Assembly (NCBI GenBank): GCA_029689965.1
Contig: CP121450.1
Location: 2,480,001-2,544,000, forward strand
Source: Curtobacterium flaccumfaciens
Lineage (GTDB): Bacteria; Actinomycetota; Actinomycetes; Actinomycetales; Microbacteriaceae
Direction: 5' to 3'
DNA: 64,000 nt
A program made the position numbers and the translations under genes. Shown one piece after another: positions 58,978 through 64,000 of this stretch. Positions within the stretch are counted from its first letter, which is position 1. Every line of letters begins with the position of its first letter. The notes below the pieces were generated by a model. It worked only from the letters and a program-made list of their open reading frames with translations. It was not told where the DNA came from and searched no databases.

Positions 58978-59118
58978 GTGAAGTACGGGCCAGGGCTGCG
59001 GGGCGGCCGCGGCCCGCGGAGCGCGATGACCCCAACGCTTGTGCGCGTGCTCGCCGTTGGGCTGTCGGTCATCGGGCTCGTCTGGACGCTTCTGTCGCTC
59101 TTCGCCCATCCCGAGTAG
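58978..59118 (+). CDS. Small single-helix membrane protein
   Basis: GTG at 58978 with gagagcgg upstream gives 46 residues: a short basic, glycine-rich head and one helix, VRVLAVGLSVIGLVWTLLSL, ending FAHPE. An inner ATG at 59029 would give 29 residues. It overlaps the end of the convergent MFS gene by 50 bases. Actinobacteria often encode such tiny membrane proteins, but no family can be named. Confidence 0.4.
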   Translation: MKYGPGLRGGRGPRSAMTPTLVRVLAVGLSVIGLVWTLLSLFAHPE

Positions 59119-60400
59119 ACACCGCATCGCATCGTGTCCGACGGCAGATTCCCGAGTGAACGGTGGCCGTTCGCAGTGGGGAGCACGCAGCGACGATGAC
59201 GGCGGCGGCGAAGACAAGGGTCACTGCGAGCAGCGCGAAGCCATCGCCGGCAACGGTCATGAGGGCCCCGCCACCCACTGCCCCCACCGCTGCGAGCGTG
59301 CGGTTCGCGCTGCGCATCGTTCCGTTCGTGCGGCCGAGGAGGGCGTCCGGCGTGACGGCCTGGCGGAGGCTCATCTCGTTCGCGTTCTCGCACCCCGCGG
59401 CAGCACCGTGCACGGCGAACGCGAGGAACAGGACCGAGACCGTCGCCGGCCGTGCTGCACCGCCGGTACCGAGGGTCACGAGGGTGATGGCCGCCCACGC
59501 GATCGGGTAGGCGGCTCGTGCGGCGATGATCGTACGGCCGGCACCGAAGTGGGTGCCGAGGCGCGGCGCAGCAGTGGCGCCGACGAGCATCGCGACGCCG
59601 CTGACGGCGAGGATGGCTCCGTACACGGCCGCCGGGAGTGCGAGTGTGCGGAGTGCGAGGGTTGCGAACACGGTCAGTGCGGCAGCGTTCGCGAGGAACC
59701 AGAGGTGCGTGGACAGCGCCAGAGGCGCGAGCGTTGCATGACCGTACGTCCACCGCAGACCGTCAGCGATGTCGTGCCGCAGCCGCTTCCCCGCCTGACG
59801 TGCCGGCATCTGCTCGACGACGCGGACCCGGGCGATGAGAACAGCGTCGACGAAGTAGCTCACCGTGTCGAGCGCGATCGCGACCGGCGCGGTCACGACG
59901 CTGGCCAGGACACCACCGAGAGCCGGGCCCACCGTCTGTGCCGCCGCGTCACTCTGATCCACCCGCGCATTGGCCGCCAGGAGGAAGTGACGCGGCACGA
60001 TCCGAGGGAGGAGAGATTGCGTCGCGGCGAAGCCCACGACCGACAAGATCCCGAAGACGAACAACGCCGCCGCCGTCACCCAGAGATTCAGGAATCCCGT
60101 CAACCAGAGGACCGGGATCGCACCCAGGCACACGCCACGACCGACACTCGCCCAGATCAGCAGTGGCCTCCGACGGAAGCGATCGACGTACGCACCGACG
60201 ATCAGCCCGAACAGTGCGTACGGCAGGAACTGGGCAGCGTTCACCAGGCCCACCTCGAACGCAGTGGCATGCAGCACCGTCACCACGAGAACCGGCACGG
60301 CGACCGCGCTCACCGCTGATCCGAACGAAGAAACGGTCGCGGCCGACCAGTACGACAGGAACCCGGGGACTCGACGCAGCGTGGTCACGTCTTCGCCCAT
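59069..60400 (-). CDS. MFS transporter, EntS-like exporter type
   Basis: 443 residues from ATG at 60400 (MGEDVTTLRRVPGFLSYWSA), intact; a longer frame upstream lacks support. Twelve helices and the loop motif GAYVDRFRRRPLLIWASVGRG place it in the MFS_3 / enterobactin-exporter-like group. PRIVPRHFLLAANARVDQSDAAAQTVGPALGG is typical of that group. Substrates include siderophores and macrolides in characterised relatives; none can be assigned here. GC content is visibly lower than in the core cluster, suggesting an accessory gene. Confidence 0.82.
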   Translation of the reverse strand: MGEDVTTLRRVPGFLSYWSAATVSSFGSAVSAVAVPVLVVTVLHATAFEVGLVNAAQFLPYALFGLIVGAYVDRFRRRPLLIWASVGRGVCLGAIPVLWLTGFLNLWVTAAALFVFGILSVVGFAATQSLLPRIVPRHFLLAANARVDQSDAAAQTVGPALGGVLASVVTAPVAIALDTVSYFVDAVLIARVRVVEQMPARQAGKRLRHDIADGLRWTYGHATLAPLALSTHLWFLANAAALTVFATLALRTLALPAAVYGAILAVSGVAMLVGATAAPRLGTHFGAGRTIIAARAAYPIAWAAITLVTLGTGGAARPATVSVLFLAFAVHGAAAGCENANEMSLRQAVTPDALLGRTNGTMRSANRTLAAVGAVGGGALMTVAGDGFALLAVTLVFAAAVIVAACSPLRTATVHSGICRRTRCDAVSTRDGRRATEASRRAR

Positions 60401-60615
60401 GAGCCAACGCTGGCAGACAGCAACGCCGCGAGCAAGGCAACTCAGGACACACGCTCCGCCTCGAAAGCCGATCGGCTCGCGGACACCGACGGATGGCGGC
60501 GTTGGTAGCCACGGTGGTGCGAGGAACCAGTCGACGACGGTCGGCCATCTCGGGAGTCGTGCGGAGTAGGCGTGTGTGACGGGAACCGATTGACGGGGCG
60601 CGGACACTACGAGAC

Positions 60616-61168
60616 ATGAACCAGATCACGGGGGACCGGGCCGACTGGGCCCTGAGCGTCGCCGGTGACGGGCAGGCGTTCGGCGGATCTTCGACCGGCA
60701 CGCCCCCGCCTCCGTCGTCACGCGATCCGACTCGTCCCCACGCCATCGGACGCCGACGACGTCGTCGCCGTCACCTTCCTCGAAGCCTGGCGACGTCGCG
60801 ACCGTGTGCGCTTCGTCGATGACTCGCTGCTCCCGTGGTTGCTCGTGACCGCCACGAACACGGCACGCAACACCACGCGGTCGAGCACGAGGCACCGCCG
60901 CTTCCTCGCGCGCTTCCCGGTCGACGGTCCGTCGCCCGACCCCGCCGAGCAGTTCACCGACGGGGACGCGGTGGCTGCGCTGCGGGAGCTCGGTCTCGCC
61001 GACCAGCGGGTCCTGACCCTCTGCGTCGTGGAGGGGCTCAGCGAACGTGAGGCGGCCGCCGCACTCGGCATCCCTCCGGGGACCGTCAAGTCGCGACTCC
61101 ACCGGGCGAAAGCCCGGCTCCACCAGCGGTACACACGCACGGCAGAACCCCTCGGAGGCGCACTGTGA
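60616..61168 (+). CDS. ECF-type RNA polymerase sigma factor (two frame breaks)
   Basis: ATG at 60616. Two bases are missing near 60686 and 60708; correcting them gives GQAFGRIFDRHAPRLRRHAI and SDADDVVAVTFLEAWRRRDR (region 2). Region 4 is intact: LSEREAAAALGIPPGTVKSRLHRAKARLH. Corrected length is 184 residues, normal for ECF factors. It overlaps the following gene (GTGA), which encodes a membrane-anchored protein probably controlling it. Such pairs usually respond to envelope signals. Confidence 0.82.
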
Positions 61169-62062
61169 ACGACGACATCTCACCCCGCCTGACCGCGATG
61201 CGCGATGCGCTCGTCACCGAGGTCACCACCACGACGGACGTCGTCCCGCGTCGTCGACGTCCGACTCGGGGCGCGGTCGCCGCGGTGGTCGCGGCGTTCC
61301 TGGTGGGCGGCACGCTCACCGGCGGGCTCACCGCCACCGCACTCCCGGGCACCGACCCCGACGCCGCGATCGAGAAGCTCGTTGTCCACCACGGCGCGGT
61401 ACATGGTCGAGGAAACGAACCACGGCACCGTGCTCGGGACCTCGAGGTTCCGGACGGCGCACGGCGACTCGAGCACCAGGCTGACGCACCGGCCGACGGG
61501 AGCCGACCGCGTGACGGTGGCGTGGGCTTGCACCGCGGGCGACGCCCCGAGCGTCGAGGTGGCCGGCCGCCAGGTCGTGGGGACAGTGTGCGGCCGCCGA
61601 GGCGACGCGACCGCACCGCAGATCGGCTGGGCACTCGCCGACGTGCCCGTGTCCGGCGACATCACCGTGTCGGCCTCTGCCGGGGATGCTGACCACTACG
61701 CCCTCTGGGTCTCGTGGGCGCGGGCCCCGCGCGCGTCGGCGCCGTCGGAGCAACAGCGGGCCGAGGTGGCGGACGGCGTCGTCACCCTCGACGAGTACCG
61801 GACCGCGTTCAACCGGCTCGGCGCATGCCTGGCCCAGGCCGACCAGCCGATGGGGGACGTCCCGCTGAGCTGGTACGCCGACGGAATCTGGAACACCGAC
61901 GGACACGGAGACGGCCCCTGGTACCTGTACTCGACGCCGTCGAGCGACAGCGAGGTGTTCGACACGCAGTGCTACCCGCGGGAGTTCGCGGACGTGGACG
62001 CCCTCTGGCAGAGCGAGCATCCCATGCCCGAAGACCCACCAGCAGCGACAACCGCGGGTTGA
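61165..62062 (+). CDS. Membrane-anchored protein coupled to the sigma factor (frame break)
   Basis: GTG at 61165 overlaps the sigma factor stop. Residues 1-35 are cytoplasmic (MNDDISPRLTAMRDALVTEV), then one helix (AVAAVVAAFLVGGTLTGGLTA) and a 230-residue extracytoplasmic domain with paired Cys (AWACTAGD, VGTVCGRR; LGACLAQ, DTQCYPRE). The frame shifts by +1 or -2 near 61405, restoring YMVEETNHGTVLG. Roughly 299 residues. Topology and coupling suggest an anti-sigma factor, but the cytoplasmic part is short and lacks the zinc motif, so a sensor or target role is also possible. Confidence 0.55.
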
Positions 62063-62198
62063 GTACCGGCGAGGCTGCTCGATGCTCCTGACGGTAGACA
62101 GAGCGGCTGTTCCACGCGCAAGGGCGCTCCCCAGCAACCCGACGCGCAAGAGGGGCTGACTCAACCGACGCCCGTCGGCGACCGCTAGAACTCTCAAG

Positions 62199-63395
62199 TC
62201 AACCGGAACCATCCCGTCCGCCAGCCGATGGTTCACTGCGACTTCGGTCGGCGCTCGATGCGGGAACAGCAAGTGTCGCCGCGACTGCGACTCCCGTGGC
62301 CGACATGACCGCTGCGCCGGCAACGCCGACCGAGCTCCCGGCGATGACGCCGGCCGCACCCGTTCCGAGCGCAGCGCCTCCGACAGCAGTCACGACGACC
62401 AGGCCGTAGGCGCCGGCGAGCATCCTCTGCGGGACGACGTCGTCGAGCGCGGCGGACAGGAGGATCGCCACGGGGCTCGACAGCGCACCAGCGACGAACA
62501 CCAAGCCAGCAACAAGCACGAGCTCGTCAGCAGACAACGCCAACACCGCGTACCCGCCCGCGGTCAGCACCAGAGCAGAGACGAGTTGTGCCCGCCGACT
62601 GCCCGGCACAGGTCGCGCACCGAACACCAGGGCACCAACTCCCTCTCCCAGCGCCAGGGCCGCCAACAATGGTCCCGCCAGTCCTTGCATCCCGACCGCA
62701 TGTGCGACCGTCGGCACGATCACGGTCAGCGATCCCGTAGCCACGCTCACGAGCCCACCGATCGCGAGGATCCGGCCGAACGTCGCCACCGCGGCCAGCG
62801 GAAGCGAGGGTCCGAAACGGGGCGAGGGCACGCTCCTTCCCATAGAGGACGCCAGCAGGGATCCAGCGGCCGCGATCACCGCTGCGACGACAACGAAGCT
62901 CAGTCGCCGTGGCATCGATGTCGCGAGCAGGCTCGCCGCCACTGGCCCGACCGCGAGTCCCGCTTGGAACGCGACCGAGAGCAGCGCGTAGCCGCCGGAG
63001 CGTTCCGCTGGCTCCGAGAAGAAGCGCGGGATCGAGGCTCGAAGTGCTGCTGCCAAGGCCGGGAACGTCAGCCCAGCTTCGACAAGGAGTACCAGCTGCG
63101 CAGCCGACCCGGGCGACGCTGCGACCGCGAGCATGAAGGCGCAGCTGACACCCGCGCTGATGCTCACGACCCAACGCGCAGCGACCCGAGCCATCAGCAT
63201 CCCCTGGATTGGGACGCCTGCCGAATTCGCCAGCCCGAAAGCACCGACGGCGAACGTCCCGGCAGCCATGGACCCACCGGAGGACAGGATCAGCGATAGC
63301 GGGATCATCCCGAGCGCGACGGCGGAGAGCGCAACCGATCCGACGCCGGTCGCGAAGGGACGGTGAGCCAGGAGACGTCGATAGGCGACAGCCAT
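62199..63395 (-). CDS. MFS transporter
   Basis: 398 residues from ATG at 63395 (MAVAYRRLLAHRPFATGVGS), intact; an upstream ATG at 63443 would add 16 residues. About twelve helices. ASIPRFFSEPAERSGGYALLSVAFQAGLAVGPVAASLLA in the first half and GVGALVFGARPVPGSRRAQL in the second fit major facilitators related to the YfcJ/SetA-like group. Substrate unknown. It ends 136 bases from the convergent sigma-factor partner and its sequence has lower GC than the central cluster. Confidence 0.75.
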   Translation of the reverse strand: MAVAYRRLLAHRPFATGVGSVALSAVALGMIPLSLILSSGGSMAAGTFAVGAFGLANSAGVPIQGMLMARVAARWVVSISAGVSCAFMLAVAASPGSAAQLVLLVEAGLTFPALAAALRASIPRFFSEPAERSGGYALLSVAFQAGLAVGPVAASLLATSMPRRLSFVVVAAVIAAAGSLLASSMGRSVPSPRFGPSLPLAAVATFGRILAIGGLVSVATGSLTVIVPTVAHAVGMQGLAGPLLAALALGEGVGALVFGARPVPGSRRAQLVSALVLTAGGYAVLALSADELVLVAGLVFVAGALSSPVAILLSAALDDVVPQRMLAGAYGLVVVTAVGGAALGTGAAGVIAGSSVGVAGAAVMSATGVAVAATLAVPASSADRSRSEPSAGGRDGSG

Positions 63396-63670
63396 GAGAG
63401 CTCCACGAACAGAGCCCACCCACCCGGGAGACACACTCCCCATGCGTCGACGGAAGTGCCGACAACGCCGATCGTAAGCACGCGAAGCCGGTCGTGTCGA
63501 CGGCTCAACAGCCGATCCTTGGGTTCAGCCGTTCGTTGCAACACCACCGTGGATCGGAGTGCTGCAGACGGCATCCAGGCTAGAACACCACGCTCGGGAG
63601 GCACGGTTCTGGGAGCTGTTGAGACACGGCCTTCACCCACCACGAACCGGAATCCATTCATCGTCCTCTG

Positions 63671-64000
63671 ATGGAGTTCGCGCGCGTGCTTCGGCCTGGC
63701 GGCCGCCTGCTCGTCGGCTTCTTCGCCGCCGACGACGTGGGGCCGTTCGACCACGCCGTCGTTACCGCCTATCCGTGGTCGAGCGCGGCGCCCGGCAATG
63801 AACTAGACGCTGCGGGTTTCGACATCGAGGAGACGCATACCGAAGGGTGTCGGCACTCACCCGTCGCCCGCACGGCGCTAACCTGGCCCGGCTCCGCACC
63901 ACTGGCTCAAGTCCGGACCGCCGAGGATCAGCCGCCGGACGTCGCTCACCGCGACAGACGCGCGACAACGGAAGCGTGTCGATCGGCACCTACCTCCAGT
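63671..64000 (+). pseudogene. Methyltransferase C-terminal fragment
   Basis: ATG at 63671 opens EFARVLRPGGRLLVGFFAADD, the motif after the SAM-binding core of class I methyltransferases, followed by FDHAVVTAYPW and LDAAGFDIEETHTE. The first ~100 residues of such an enzyme (SAM site with GxGxG) are missing, and nothing upstream to 63396 encodes them in any frame. After about residue 65 similarity fades and the frame runs off the window. Probably a decayed, N-terminally truncated gene. The preceding 275 bases contain no gene that I can support. Confidence 0.5.

Noticed and set aside
59039..60319. A + strand gene opposite the EntS-like MFS transporter
   Set aside because: The translation is rich in charged and His residues with no domain, while the minus strand encodes a complete twelve-helix transporter.
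138..62062. Programmed ribosomal frameshifting or true pseudogenes
   Set aside because: Breaks occur in dozens of unrelated and essential genes, nearly always with the sign of one lost base in a G/C run, without slippery-site plus structure signals.

Overview
The window is high-GC (about 70% by eye) actinobacterial chromosome with GTG/TTG starts and strong G/C wobble bias. Several features point to the family Microbacteriaceae, and Curtobacterium or a close relative is the best guess: the apt-thrS-HIT-pdxST-yebC-ruvCAB-yajC-secDF-relA order, the trpD / ctaE-qcrCAB arrangement, a DUF6412 gene beside a YidC-like insertase, and an LAxTG-type sorting signal. This assignment rests on gene content and order only.

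Layout. 0-12 kb: DUF4232 lipoprotein, DHA2-type exporter, tRNA-Gly(GCC), an iron-box-linked SIP-domain protein, Dps, secreted alkaline phosphatase, a two-component system with a DedA protein, PRC-barrel protein, secreted SGNH hydrolase, tandem universal stress protein and a NUDIX hydrolase. 12-23 kb: a Cna-B repeat surface protein, MFS exporter, a membrane-anchored repeat protein, YidC-like insertase, YbaK deacylase, a ClpC-type ATPase and two very small ORFs. 23-38 kb: the conserved housekeeping cluster (purine salvage, ThrRS, Ap4A-type HIT protein, PLP synthase, RuvABC, SecDF, Rel). 38-46 kb: ROK kinase, deoC, an epimerase/DUF2867 protein, SGNH hydrolase, a Stealth-type phosphotransferase and a 3',5'-cyclic-AMP-phosphodiesterase-like protein. 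46-52 kb: cytochrome bc1 (qcrCAB) with ctaE, and trpD. 52-57 kb: a divergent glycerol/dihydroxyacetone module (glpF-glpK against dhaKLM). 57-64 kb: TetR / FabF-like pair, two MFS exporters, a sigma factor with a membrane partner, and a methyltransferase fragment. The last 5 kb look the most accessory.

The dominant oddity is technical. About 30 genes, including essential ones (thrS, secD, qcrA/B/C), are split by one-base frame breaks. Almost every break behaves as one lost base, usually in a G/C run. Six behave as one gained base; five of these create GAAGCT/AGCTTC, and the sixth lies at a related GCAGCT. Restoring the bases returns whole codon counts and normal family lengths. These genes are therefore annotated as one CDS each, spanning the breaks, and apparent fusions (apt-thrS, rhodanese-rel) are treated as artefacts.

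The most interesting biology is in the repeats. A dispersed palindrome with core GGAGGCGCGGTGCC acts as hairpins between genes, and related copies sit in frame inside the Clp ATPase and the DhaM linker, where both encode the peptide DASRASSP. Many intergenic spacers carry small tandem arrays with periods of 16, 17, 19, 21 or 71 bp. Paired palindromes upstream of fabF/tetR and between glpFK and dhaKLM look like operators. No CRISPR array, prophage or insertion sequence was seen.
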